Source: Lojkania enalia (taxonomy: Eukaryota; Ascomycota; Dothideomycetes; Pleosporales). Taken from it: a stretch of DNA of 25,309 bases. The stretch spans positions 80,599 to 105,907 of the forward strand of contig ML986677.1 of NCBI GenBank assembly GCA_010094045.1, written 5' to 3'. The position numbers were made by a program, and so were the translations under genes. The first letter of the stretch is position 1, and every line of letters starts with the position of its first letter. The notes under the pieces were generated by a model, which was not told the origin of the DNA, did no database searches, and saw only the letters and a list, made by a program, of their open reading frames with translations. Of this stretch, positions 1-9,693 are shown piece after piece.

Positions 1-85
1 GGGGTAGAATAAGATAAGCGAAAAGCTTTAGGATAAGGTTATATATAAAGCTTTTCGTAAAACGATTTCTTTGCATCGTTATATT
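1..85 (+). repeat. LTR-like repeat, copy 1 (3' end only)
   Basis: The window opens inside a repeat that recurs twice more. The shared block begins with GGTAGAATAAGATAAG, runs through AAGCTTTAGGATAAGG and a TATATATAAAGCTTTT stretch, and ends near ATTTCTTTGCATCGTTATA. The other copies are at about 3150-3440 and 3650-3930. It is most likely the end of a long terminal repeat cut by the window edge. Differences between copies are mostly C/T and G/A, as expected of RIP. Confidence 0.6.
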
Positions 86-330
86 ATATAGTAATTCTAT
101 TGCGTCGTCGATATATTATTCTTTAAGAGATGTTATATATAGAAGTAGTATATCTTTTACTTTAAAGTTGCTTATTATTAACAGCTAAGATAGCTAGAAA
201 AATATCTACTTTATTATAACTAGATTAGGTATTTATAGATTAAGCTATTATTATTAGAATGTAGAGTATTATATAAAGTTGGTAAGGTAGCATACTTACT
301 TATCCGGCGTACTTACTTACTACTTATATT
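86..330 (-). repeat. Terminal fragment of a Fot1-like transposon
   Basis: This stretch resembles the 5' noncoding end of the Fot1-like elements elsewhere in the window (3440-3640 and 21180-21340). Shared words include AACAGCTAAGATAGCTAG and AAGTTGGTAAGGTAGCAT. It directly follows an LTR end, exactly as at 3440, so the LTR/transposon-end junction is repeated. No coding potential is seen. Confidence 0.4.
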
Positions 331-1527
331 ATTACTAGAAGAATTTTAGTAGAGTTTTAGAGGATTATTATTTTTTACTAGGTATCTATATTCTTCTACT
401 TCTATAACTTAGTATAATAGATTTTATAGAAGCTAGTACTAAAAGAGTAGTTCTTTAAATTCTTATAGTACTTTAGTTCTAGTAGAAGCTAATTTTAATA
501 ATATTTTCTAGTAGTATAAGTTTCTTTTATATAATTAAACAGTATTAGTTTACTATTAAATAGTACTATAAAGGTTGTAAAATATAACTAAAGAAGCTTA
601 TAGCTATATAAAAACTTACTTTCCTAGATTATATTATCTCTAAATATTTAGCTACTAATTTCTTCCCTCTATAAGATATTATTTATTCTTCTTAAGGGTA
701 TAGGAATATAAGAAAGTAATAGTTACTATCCTTATAGCAAACTATTACTAAATATAGTATTTTTACTATCTACTAGTAATACTATAGAGGTATACTAATT
801 CTTTAGCGCTAGCGCTAGTATTAATTCTAATATTAGGAGTTTCTAATTACTAGTAATATCGCCGATTTATTCTTTAAAAATAGTATTCTTCTACTAATAA
901 GCCTTCTTACTAATTAAATTTCCTACTAATTTAGTAGAGATATCTTAATTAGATAGCTAATTCTTAAAAATCGCCTCTACAACTTTAATCGTTTTATTAT
1001 TACTACTATTAATAGAGCTCTTAATATTATTAATTTAAAAAAGAATCTTCTTTAAAGATTCTTTTAGTAGATATTTCTCCTTCTTACTAGATATAATATT
1101 ACTAAATATAATATCTCTAGTATTTAATACCTATTTTAGTTTTAGAATTAGTATTTAATATATATTAATACTTCTATATTATAAAAGTTTCTTAATTAAT
1201 ATCTATAATACTAGTTTATTACTTTTTAATAGAGTTTTATCTAAAATATATACTTATAATTCTATAATCTAAAAGTAAGTAAGAAATAGTTTATAGCTAA
1301 AAATAGCCTTATATAGGGTTTTAAATTAAAGGCTTATAATTAGCATCTTATTAAGTAGGTATATTACTATATAAACTAATTCGTTAGTATATTTATTAGA
1401 AATATTACTTTCTATTATAAGAGCGCGCGGGTTATAATCTAATATTCTACTTACTTTACTAAACTATTCTATTTAGGTATATAAAACGCGCGAGCTTTAA
1501 TTACAATTCTTTAATTAAGTAATACTT
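331..1527. other. RIP-degraded AT-rich DNA, no gene
   Basis: Very AT-rich, TpA-rich and full of stops in all frames. I could not recover a protein family in any frame. It is probably another decayed transposon; the class is not identifiable by eye. Confidence 0.5.
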
Positions 1528-3643
1528 CTAATATATTTTATAAGTAAGTTACCTACCTAAGTAAGTTACTTATTTTATTAGCTATCTCTATATTTAGAAA
1601 TATATTTTATAATAATACCTGCAGGTATTACTATAATAATTTAATAGGAAATAGATCTACTATTTATCTACTACTATATAAGTTCTAGTATTATATCTAG
1701 ACTTACTGCAGTAGCTGTAGTACTTCTAATATAGTATATCTACTCTTCTACACTTCTTACCTATATATACTTTATCCTCTAGCTGCTTATCTACCTTCTT
1801 TTAAGTAGCTATCTTAGCAGCTTCAGCTTTAGTAAGACTATCTTACTTCTATAGAACCTTTTTTAATCGCTTTTTACGCTATAATAGAATTTTATTTATT
1901 TTTTAAAGCTAACTAATCTAATATTAAAATAGTATATATAAATAAACTATCTATATATTACCTTTAGTAAGTAAATTAAGAGAATTATTAATTATAGTAG
2001 GTAAGCTATTCTAATACTTAGTAATACGGTCTTAAATTAGTATTATTTAAGACTCTAGTTTAACAGTATTAGTTAGTATTTTTAACTCCTAGAGGTAACT
2101 AGCTACTAGTAGTAGTAATAGAGTACGAAGCTTAATATTAAGTTTTAATAGTATTATATTAGGATTATATAGTACTAGACTAGTACCTTAAAAGTTTATA
2201 TATATATTAGCCTTAGTAATAGAGCGCTAATATACTATATAAAAGGTTAGTAGATACTAGCTTATATAAGCTTATTAATCTTATACTTATATACTTTCTT
2301 TAATAGCGAGAAATAGTTTATATCTAGAGGCTATAATAGATATAATAAATATGCTAGTATATATAATAGAATAATATTCTTCTTTTTATAGAGTAGCTGA
2401 AACTTAATAGATTTATAGCTCTTATAGCTATTAATAACTAGTAGATAATAAGCGTCTACTATATACTATTTTATATACTAATTAAAATACTCTAGCTATT
2501 TAATTGCGAGCTTATTATTTATTTATCTACTATTATTTAGCGCGATTACTCCTCTAGATAGTATATTATCGCCCTAATACTATATAGAGAAGTACTACTT
2601 ACTAGTAAAGATAATAAATAGTAGAATAGTATTACTATAAGCGCTAATAGCCTAAATATCTATTATCTACTTATAATTGTCTAGCTGTAGTAATTTTAGT
2701 AAACTAGCTAATAGCTTAGTACTAGTAACTATCTTATTAGTAGATACAATACTTATCTAGAAGTTTATCTTATTAAATTTATAGATATTATTATTAGTAA
2801 TACTATACTTTACTTTAGTATTACGTACTAGATTAAATTAGCTACTAATAACTTTAGGATTTTTATAGAGAGCTCTTTAATAATTATATTTTTAATAGAA
2901 GTATATTTTAAGCTTAAGAATATAATTAATAAAGTTTATTAGCTAGTTTTTACTAACCTAGTCTATAGAGCAAGCTCTAAGTAAATGGTTAGCTATATCT
3001 TATATACTATCGATTATAGGAGGATATCTATAAGATAATAGGTCTAGTATATACTATATTATAGTTAATTCTTCTAGCTTTATAAGCTTCTTTAAATTAG
3101 GCTTACAATCGTATTATAAAGATTTACTAGTATATTAGTTTCTAAACGTTATTTAAAGGATACTATAATAGTATAAGTAAGATAATAGGTCTAAATATAA
3201 CACGAATCTACTTAGAGGTATATAGGAGTATATAGGAGTTTAGAGACCTAGGAATTCTATTAATACCTATAAGCCTTATATAAAAGAATATAGAAAAACT
3301 ACTAAGCTACTTATAAGGGAGTATATAACTATATACGAATAGGAAAAAAGGCGGAGCTAAGGGTAGAATAAGATAAGTAAAAAGCTTTAGGATAAGGTTA
3401 TATATAAAGCTTTTCGTAGAACAATTTCCTCGTATTATTATAAATACTATAGGTAGCTATAGTACTTTATATACTCTAAATTTAATCTTAATTAATAGCT
3501 AAGATAGCTAGTAATATCTAACCTTCTTAATGATTAATTAAGGTTAAGGTAGTTACTATATTATGTTGTAAGTAGGTAGAATATAACTTCTTAACAAAAG
3601 TAGGTAACTCGTTTAAGTAGGCAACTTACTTATAAAATACGTT
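1528..3643 (-). mobile_element. RIP-inactivated Fot1/pogo-type DNA transposon, with nested LTR
   Basis: The ends form a terminal inverted repeat: the TTTTATAAGTAAGTTACC word at about 1535-1552 reappears in reverse complement at about 3614-3636 (CAACTTACTTATAAAA). The interior aligns with the minus-strand arm of the right-hand palindrome. For example, the segment CTTTATAAGCTTCTTTAAAT at about 3080-3099 recurs at about 21097-21116. Translated on the minus strand, the region resembles a Fot1-type DDE transposase with a basic C-terminal end near 1740-1880, broken by many stops. An LTR-like block (about 3150-3440) lies inside its 5' noncoding end. Without that insertion the element would be about 1.8 kb, close to the usual size of Fot1 elements. 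Confidence 0.65.
3150..3440 (+). repeat. LTR-like repeat, copy 2 (solo, nested)
   Basis: A block of about 290 bp matches 3650-3930 nearly end to end. It starts around ATAGTATAAGTAAGATAATAGG, contains a TATA-like CTTATATAAAAGAATATAG, and ends after the AAGCTTTAGGATAAGG block. It interrupts the 5' noncoding end of the Fot1-like element, so it inserted after that transposon. The strand is assigned from the TATA-like box only. Confidence 0.6.
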
Positions 3644-3649
3644 AGATAT

Positions 3650-3930
3650 TATAATAGTATAGGTAAGATAATAGATCTAAATATAGTATAAATCTACTTA
3701 AAGATATATAGGAATATATAGGGGTTTAAAGATCTAAGAATTCTATTAATATCTATAGGCCTTATATAAAAGGATATAGAAAACTATCGAGTTACTTATA
3801 AAGGAGTATATAACTATATATAGATGGGAAAAGAGGCGGAGCTAAGAGTAGAATAAGATAAGTAAAAAGCTTTAGGATAAAATTATATATAAAGCTTTTT
3901 ATAGAACGATTTCTTTATATTATTATAGGT
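3650..3930 (+). repeat. LTR-like repeat, copy 3
   Basis: Second nearly full copy of the LTR-like repeat, about 490 bp downstream of copy 2. It lies next to the end of the Fot1-like element on its left and directly abuts antisense gag sequence on its right. Most copy-to-copy differences are transitions of the RIP type. Confidence 0.6.
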
Positions 3931-3934
3931 ATCT

Positions 3935-4530
3935 ATTTAAAAGCTAGAGTTGTAAGTTAAATTAAGCTAAGGGTAGATAATAGTTCTATTACTATCAATA
4001 TATTAGTAGCTAGTAGAAGAATAGCAATTTAACAGCTACTAAATTCTCCTTAAATCGCTTTAAGATCTAACTTATAGTAGTTCTCCTAAATAATTAAAGC
4101 CTCTACTAGTATCTTATTCTTCTACTATAAAGAATCTAGTTTACTTTAAATCTCTTTAAATATATTAATAAACGCGTTCTTATCTATAATATATAATAGT
4201 AGATAATATAATATATTATTATAAACGCTTATATATAGTTAGTTAATTATACTTTAGATAGTTAACTCTATTACTATATACTATATATAAATATTAAAAC
4301 GTTATATAAAAAATAGAAATATCTATATTATATAGGTTTTTATAAAAGCTAGGTTTATACTACTATATAGGCTAACTAGGTTAGTAAAATCTTCTTCTAT
4401 TATAGTTATAATAAGTTAGTTATATTCTAGCTAATAACTAATAGCTATTACTAATAGCTAGTTTAAATATTATAATAGAGGTAGTGTAAGTATAGAGGTT
4501 TTATAGTATTACTATAATATATATAATTTA
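3935..4530 (-). mobile_element. Partial gag copy of an LTR retroelement, RIP-degraded
   Basis: This block matches 5101-5670 closely in the same orientation, and 23130-23690 in the opposite orientation. A shared word is CTTATCTATAATATATAATA near 4180. It covers only the 5' part of the gag region relative to the fuller copy at 4540-5680. All frames are interrupted by stops. Confidence 0.6.
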
Positions 4531-4539
4531 TCTAGTCTT

Positions 4540-5680
4540 ATTTAGTTTAGTATCTACAATTAGGTATTAGAATTTAGTAAAGTAAGTAGGGAATTTACTT
4601 TAGTCTTACTTTAAAGTCTCTAGTTTACTCTATATTATAATCTTCTTATTTTAGTTATTATAGGTAGATTCTAAGAAAGCGACTAAGCTATTTATAAAGT
4701 TAATACCCTTATCTATTAATAGGTTAACTAATATTATAGAGTTTTATTCTAGATAGAAATAGGTATATAGAAGGCGGGTATATTTAGTTAAATATTAGTT
4801 AGTATTTCCTTCTAGTTTATAGTAGAACTTTTTAATACAGTATAAAAGCTTTAAACGTTTATTAGAAAATATTAAAAGATTAGATAAATAGTTAGAATAG
4901 AAATATAAATTATATATTATTTTAAGCACACTAAAAGTTAATATAAGTATCTATTTAGAAGCTAAGGTTATAAGCTAAATATTAGAAGCACAGCTCTATA
5001 CTACTATATTACTACAACTAAAAGGTACGAATAATTAATATTACTAATTATAGGTATAGAATAGTTTATAGGTATAGAATAGTATATATACCCTTATACT
5101 AAATTAAGCTAAGAGTAAATAATAGTTCTATTACTATTAATATATTAGTAGCTAGTAAAAGAATAACTATTTAGTAACTACTAAATTCCCTTTAAATTAC
5201 TTTAAAGTTTAACTTATAGTGGTTCTTATAGACAATTAAGGCCTCTACTAATATTTTATTCTTCTATTATAAAGAATCTAATTTACTTTAAATCTCTTTA
5301 AATATATTAATAAATATATTCTTATCTATAATATATAATAGTAGATAATATAATATAATATTATAGACGCTTATATATAGTTAATTAATTGTACTTTAAA
5401 TAGTTAACTTTATTACTACGTATTATATATAAATATTAAAACGTTATATAAAGATTAGAAATATCTATATTATATAGGTTTTTTATAAAAGCTAAATCTA
5501 TACTATTATATATACTAGTTAAGTTAATAAAACCTTCCTCTATTATAGATATAATAAGTCGGTTATATTTAAGCTAATAGTTAATAGCTATTACTAGCAG
5601 CTGGTTTAAATATTATATTAGGGATAGTATAGGTATAGAGGTATTATAGTAATACTATAATAATAGATATAAACTATTAA
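4540..5680 (-). mobile_element. Gag region of an LTR retroelement, RIP-degraded, antisense
   Basis: On the minus strand this region is collinear with 23130-24130 on the plus strand. Shared landmarks include TTAACCTATTAATAGATAAG and the conserved TTTATACTTTATTAGAAA-type segment of the gag domain. It is the left arm of a pair of inverted gag copies that bracket the gene island. Stops occur throughout, so it cannot encode a protein. Confidence 0.65.
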
Positions 5681-5697
5681 GAAAGTTTATAAGTAGT

Positions 5698-5930
5698 AAC
5701 CCTAACCGTTTATAGTAAAGAATATAATAAACGATAATATACAATTAATAAGATAAAATACCGATAAAAAATTGATAATCGTATCGTTTCTATTATTATA
5801 TTATTAACAACCCTAGATAGCTTATATACTAAATTATCCGATAATATCGTATATTATTTAGTATAAAATTATCGCTAAGTACGATAATTTATTTTTCACG
5901 AAACGATAATTTTATTTTTAATAACCCTGG
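5698..5930. repeat. CGATAAT-rich element with AACCCT spacing
   Basis: At least seven copies of CGATAA/TTATCG-type words occur in both orientations in about 200 bp. AACCCT recurs at about 5698, 5808 and 5922, giving a period near 112 bp. The ends resemble each other weakly in inverted sense (CGTATCGTTTC versus GAAACGATAAT). It could be a small nonautonomous element or a decayed tandem repeat; the class is unresolved. Confidence 0.3.
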
Positions 5931-6075
5931 TATAGACCTAGCCCCTATAAAAACCTGCACAATATAGATATCTCTATTTTTCACGCAACGTCTTAATATT
6001 TACATGTAGTATATAGTAATAGAGTTAACTGCCTAAAGTGCGATTGACTAACTGTATGTAAGCGCCCGTAACACG
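5931..6075 (+). repeat. Nearly un-RIPped retroelement fragment at the island edge
   Basis: This 145-bp piece aligns without gaps to 23303-23447 (constant offset 17,372). Almost all differences are C-to-T or G-to-A in the right-hand copy, while this copy keeps C/G, for example ACCTGCACAATA against ACCTATATAATA. It is the less mutated version of the same retroelement sequence. It sits precisely where the AT-rich flank gives way to normal composition, 10 bp before the stop codon of the first gene. Confidence 0.75.
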
Positions 6076-6084
6076 TCCACTCGG

Positions 6085-7150
6085 TTAGAGTTTCCTACCG
6101 GTAACCGTTAACCTATCTAATGTCATAGAAAGATTCCTCCTGTTCTTACCGACAGTTTCGATGTATTTCCTCGCTATGTTACCTCGTTCTCCTCCTAGGG
6201 GATCCAAAACATTCTTGCTGATTTCCCACGAAGCCACCATAAAAGTATCCAGTAAGAATGTCGAAATTTCTGGGGAAAAGGACCGCCTTTCAACCACAAC
6301 ATCTACTACCCCGCACTCAGAGAACGTTTCTGGCAGGTTTGCTGTCCAGCTTTTCTAAAGTCAGTTTTTACCCGCAGCTCAATACTCATGATAAATTCCG
6401 TGACCCACTTGTGAATTTGGAAATTTGGCTTTTGTGTGTGCCCGAATGTAGCATTGTACTCAAGAAGCTTAGGGAGCTCGTCATCATATCCCGTGCCAGA
6501 TGATATAGTAGCGCTTTTCCATGTTTGAAAATCGTATTCTCCCCAGGTGAGGTGACCCTCCGCTTCTGAAGCGATCATAAATTATTAGGTATAACACGAT
6601 GGACGATCAGGGAGCTCTACACATACTAAGCATTTTGAGCATATTCTTCACAACTGGAACTGGGTCGTTATCCCGAATGACGGAGTTGAAGTTCTGGATA
6701 TGAATGATGTCATAGACTCCTAGCAAGTCTGCAGGAGGCTCAGAAAGACAGTCGTGGATGCGGAGACTAATGTTCGATGGAAGAAGCTCTGTTGGAGGGG
6801 ACTGATCATGACAGACATCAAGACCGTCTAGTTGCGCGGAAGGCTTAAGGCGACGTGACATCTCTATAAGCCAAATGCTTCCCCAATGTAAGAGCTCATT
6901 TTGCTAAAGGTGTGATGACCAAACCTACCAAGTACCACTTCCTATGTCCGCAACTCTAAGATTTTCCCCATCTATCGAAATGCTTGGGTGTATGATATAG
7001 TCGGATCCGTCTTTCCAAAGGTAATATTGCAGATTGATTCTAAACCTTGGTTACGAAATGTTCTAATATAACGGAAGAAGCGAACCTTGAGTTAGCGCCG
7101 AAGCCTCGAGACAACATATAGTTATCTTTTACGGGTGTGGTAACAACCAT
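6085..7150 (-). CDS. LaeA-like SAM-dependent methyltransferase A (5 exons, 282 aa)
   Basis: Class I SAM methyltransferase of the fungal LaeA/TdiE-like group. The modelled exons are 7150-7086, 7039-6929, 6877-6627, 6565-6409 and 6349-6085, joining in frame to 282 codons plus stop. Visible marks are the N-terminal SRGFGAN motif, the SAM-binding loop ADIGSGTC (Cys59 where the third Gly is usual), QLDGLDV, the SEPP block, the YDIIHI strand and a C-terminal VVVERR stretch with LDRLTVTGRK. Phases and several exon lengths (111 and 251 nt) are identical to methyltransferase B at 11244-12337, so the two are paralogues. The intron 4 donor is uncertain (GTGGGT at 6408 preferred; GTCACG with a TTTAG acceptor also keeps frame). 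The substrate is unknown: cluster members of this family methylate small molecules, while LaeA itself is a regulator. The start chosen is the first ATG before the conserved motif; a second in-frame Met follows at codon 12. Confidence 0.82.
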
Positions 7151-7391
7151 CTCTACGTTATCCGATTTACAAGATTTGGTGAAAATAAATGATAAATGAT
7201 GAAATAGAAGTGGAGGATGTACTCTAATCTAAACTGAACTGTGGTTGCATAGCATTGCCACTACGACTCTATGAAAATGGTGCCGGATAGGCCGATATGG
7301 AGACGCTAATCTCTAGTAACATATCCAAATAATCTCTGTTAGACTCAATTCTAAGGCTCATCCTACCGCAACGCAATGCACCTCGCGCTTG

Positions 7392-7543
7392 GATACAACG
7401 CCGCACATAAGATACAACGCCGCACATAAGATACAACGCCGCACATAAGATACAACGCTGCACGTAGGATACAACGCTGCACGTAGGATACAACGCTGCA
7501 TATAAGATACAACACTGCGCATAAGATACAAAGTCGCACACAG
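7392..7543 (+). repeat. 19-bp minisatellite, 8 copies
   Basis: Eight head-to-tail units of 19 bp with consensus GATACAACGCCGCACATAA. The first three are identical, units 4 and 5 are identical to each other (CTGCACGTAG variant), and units 6-8 drift further. The array lies about 240 bp upstream of the methyltransferase A start and about 470 bp upstream of the membrane-protein start. There are no unique spacers, so it is not CRISPR-like. Confidence 0.95.
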
Positions 7544-7851
7544 AATCCTTCTCTATGCCCGGAATTATGGAAACATCGAAGATTACGCTTTCTTATTCAG
7601 CTACACCATTCTAACAATGCGATTTGTTCAGGGATACGCTGTCTTTCGCCCTGAGAGTGGGCAAAGCGGGGCTCAATTGACTCGATTCGGAAGGCAACTA
7701 GAATGCATAGCATTTCAGGCGCCTACTACTTGCTTGCTGCGGTGTCGTAGCACTTGCGCCTTTTTCGGGTTAGACTACGTGATTGCCGTGATTTTTTTGC
7801 CGTGTCCTCATACGTCCGTTCAATAGGTTAATGGCCAATGCCAGCTGAATA

Positions 7852-7871
7852 GCCCCCAATGAATAGGGGGC
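7852..7871. promoter_or_regulatory. GCCCCC/GGGGGC inverted repeat
   Basis: Perfect 6-bp arms GCCCCC and GGGGGC flank an 8-nt centre, 142 bp upstream of the membrane-protein ATG. The octamer GCCCCCAA recurs at 9505-9512 next to the TATA-like box of the hydrolase gene, followed there by CGGGG. AGGGG/CCCCT is the core of stress-response elements bound by Msn2-type C2H2 factors in yeasts. A regulatory role here is inference. Confidence 0.35.
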
Positions 7872-8013
7872 GTCCAATTTACAGTGCTTGCGAAATTCTA
7901 GCATGAATAAAGGCCCCTATAGCTTAAACATTAGTCCTGCCTAAGTTTCTCAAACGCGCAACTTCCATATCTCCAAATCTTCACATACATTCTTCCCGTC
8001 TCCGTATTATATC

Positions 8014-9259
8014 ATGCCTCCGATATCAGCCCCGAATCAAAGCCGCGCACAAGCTCTTTTGGGGTTCAGCACAATATTACTTTTTCTTCCTTATCCTTTT
8101 TTTATATTGAGAATATGGGCCAGGTGGATTAAGAAGTTGGGTTTAAGCTTGAATGACTATCTTTTGTTTTTAGCACTGGTAAGAGATACTTCCACGATCA
8201 TGTCCGCTACTATACTCATTGTTCCCTAGATATTCACGTCGGGTTATAATGCCAGCATGATCGTTGGTAAGATTTTATTTCGGTTTAATAGTATGTGCCG
8301 GCAGAACTTAACGTCTCCCAGCATCTATAAAAGGAGGCTACGGACAACACTGGTGGACACTAAGCATGGATGAGATGGCTATGAACCTCAAGGTGCATGG
8401 TCGCAAAATGCTTAGGCAAAACTCCATTACTGACTAGATTAGTTAACTGTGGCAGCGACACTACTATGGCCAACAGCCAACACTTTGATTAAGCTATCAG
8501 TGCTGCACTTTTACCAGGCCATATTTCCTGGACGGAAACTTGTTTATATTGTATACTCGATCGCAGTACTAACATTAGCATATTGGTTCGGCACCGTAAT
8601 GACCGCCTTCCTGATCTGTCGGCCTTTCGAATACAACTGGAACAAGATTACGATACCAGGGCATTGCGGAGATCTTATGGCCTATTATTTATCCACAGGA
8701 ATCGTCAATCTTCTTATTGATATTATTATTGTGGGGTTGCCCCTACCTCTCCTGTGGAGTCTTCAAATGCCTACTTCTAAAAAAATCTATATAATTTGTA
8801 TCTTCAGCCTCGGAGCCTTGTAAGGACATGTAATTTCAAAAAGATTTCATAAATTTGACCGTATTAACGCAAATTAGGATTTGCATCATTTCTATAGCTC
8901 GAGTCGTCGCCATTAAGAAATTGAATTTCGCAGATGTAACGTACGACATTGTGCTTGACAACACGACAACCGCCCTTGAACCGACATTAGGGGTCATAAA
9001 TGCATGCTTACCGTTGCTCAAACCGGTAGTGTCAAAATTGAGCGGGATGCAAATCTCGACATGGTTCAAGAGCTTAAGATCAAGAGCAATATCTGCCCGA
9101 CATCCTACGGTAACCGAATTAAGGCAGCAGTCAACAAAGGAGCGGCCAGATAAAACTCACCGTCTTTCACTAGATCTTTATCCGCTCGCTAATATAACGA
9201 TTACACAGCAGACTGATATTAGTTTTACACAACAGAGTATGCATAGTGTGGAACGGTGA
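8014..9259 (+). CDS. Rhodopsin-like (Pth11/SAT4-type) integral membrane protein (5 exons, 337 aa)
   Basis: Fungal integral membrane protein with the rhodopsin-like seven-helix fold. Modelled exons are 8014-8178, 8230-8266, 8334-8399, 8456-8819 and 8878-9259, totalling 338 codons in frame. Family marks are LNDYLLFLAL after the second helix, GGYGQHWW, TANTLIKLSVLHFY, a CRPFEYNWN block with GHC, NLLIDIIIVGLPLPLLW, and the last helix ending in INACLPLLKP followed by a hydrophilic tail. No CFEM domain or signal peptide is seen. Family members sit in the plasma membrane or vacuole; Pth11 itself is a GPCR-like receptor, but most have no known ligand. Such genes are common passengers in secondary-metabolite clusters. 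The intron 3 donor is the weakest call (GTCGCA at 8400). The other splice sites are canonical, with TTAAC-like branch sites. Confidence 0.82.
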
Positions 9260-9693
9260 TGAAGGCATGAAGGTCTAGATACAGAAGGAATCGAATCACT
9301 GGGATTTCCCCGCACATGAACCTTCATTATCGCTCCGTTCTATTGCTAGAGGAACAATCTTGAGGTTTTATGTAAGGCTCAAGTCGTGTACGTAAAATAT
9401 AGAAATTGATAAGTGTGCAAATTAGTTCACGTCATCGGAGTGTACGTGGGGTCTAAAACCACCGTAGTACCAAGGATTATTGCGCTATTTCATAAGGCAA
9501 AAACGCCCCCAAGTATAAAACGGGGTCAAACTCTGCAGCAAGCCACACATCGAGTGACAACCCTGTCAGTCCTAGGCCAATAGCAACAGGCTCAGACTAA
9601 TGCTTCCCAAAAAATATTTAACTGGTTAATCTCCTGCGACTTGAGGCCAAAGTGCCCTACACCTATTTTCAATTATACCTTCACATTTTCCAA
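9260..9693. other. Intergenic region upstream of the hydrolase
   Basis: 434 bp of ordinary composition between two same-strand genes. It holds a TATA-like box at 9514-9520 flanked by GCCCCCAA and CGGGG. I see no gene or repeat. The hydrolase reading frame stays open upstream to about 9652 but has no ATG there. Confidence 0.5.
9514..9520 (+). promoter_or_regulatory. TATA-like box of the hydrolase gene
   Basis: TATAAAA lies 174 bp upstream of the hydrolase ATG at 9694, framed by GCCCCCAA and CGGGG. The position is plausible for a fungal core promoter. No transcription start can be seen from sequence alone. Confidence 0.35.

Larger units (their letters stand above)
7151..8013. other. Divergent intergenic region between methyltransferase A and the membrane protein
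   Basis: This 863-bp space separates two divergently transcribed genes and so should hold both promoters. It contains a 19-bp minisatellite (7392-7543) and a GC-rich inverted repeat (7852-7871). I see no convincing gene: the open frame at 7269-7541 on the minus strand is a translation of the minisatellite, and the frame at 7617-7826 has no recognisable domain. Confidence 0.6.

Noticed and set aside
6085..6861. Methyltransferase A looked like a pseudogene split into three frames
   Set aside because: Introns at positions matching gene B restore a single 282-aa frame.
7269..7541. Minus-strand open frame with a repetitive Cys/Tyr-rich protein
   Set aside because: It is the six-frame shadow of the 19-bp minisatellite; 19 is not a multiple of three, so the repeated peptide cycles through frames.
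7392..7543. CRISPR-like regular repeats
   Set aside because: Units are directly adjacent without unique spacers, in a eukaryotic genome.
8014..9259. Membrane-protein gene looked broken by stops at 8229 and 8821
   Set aside because: Both stops fall inside introns; the five-exon model closes in frame at 337 aa.
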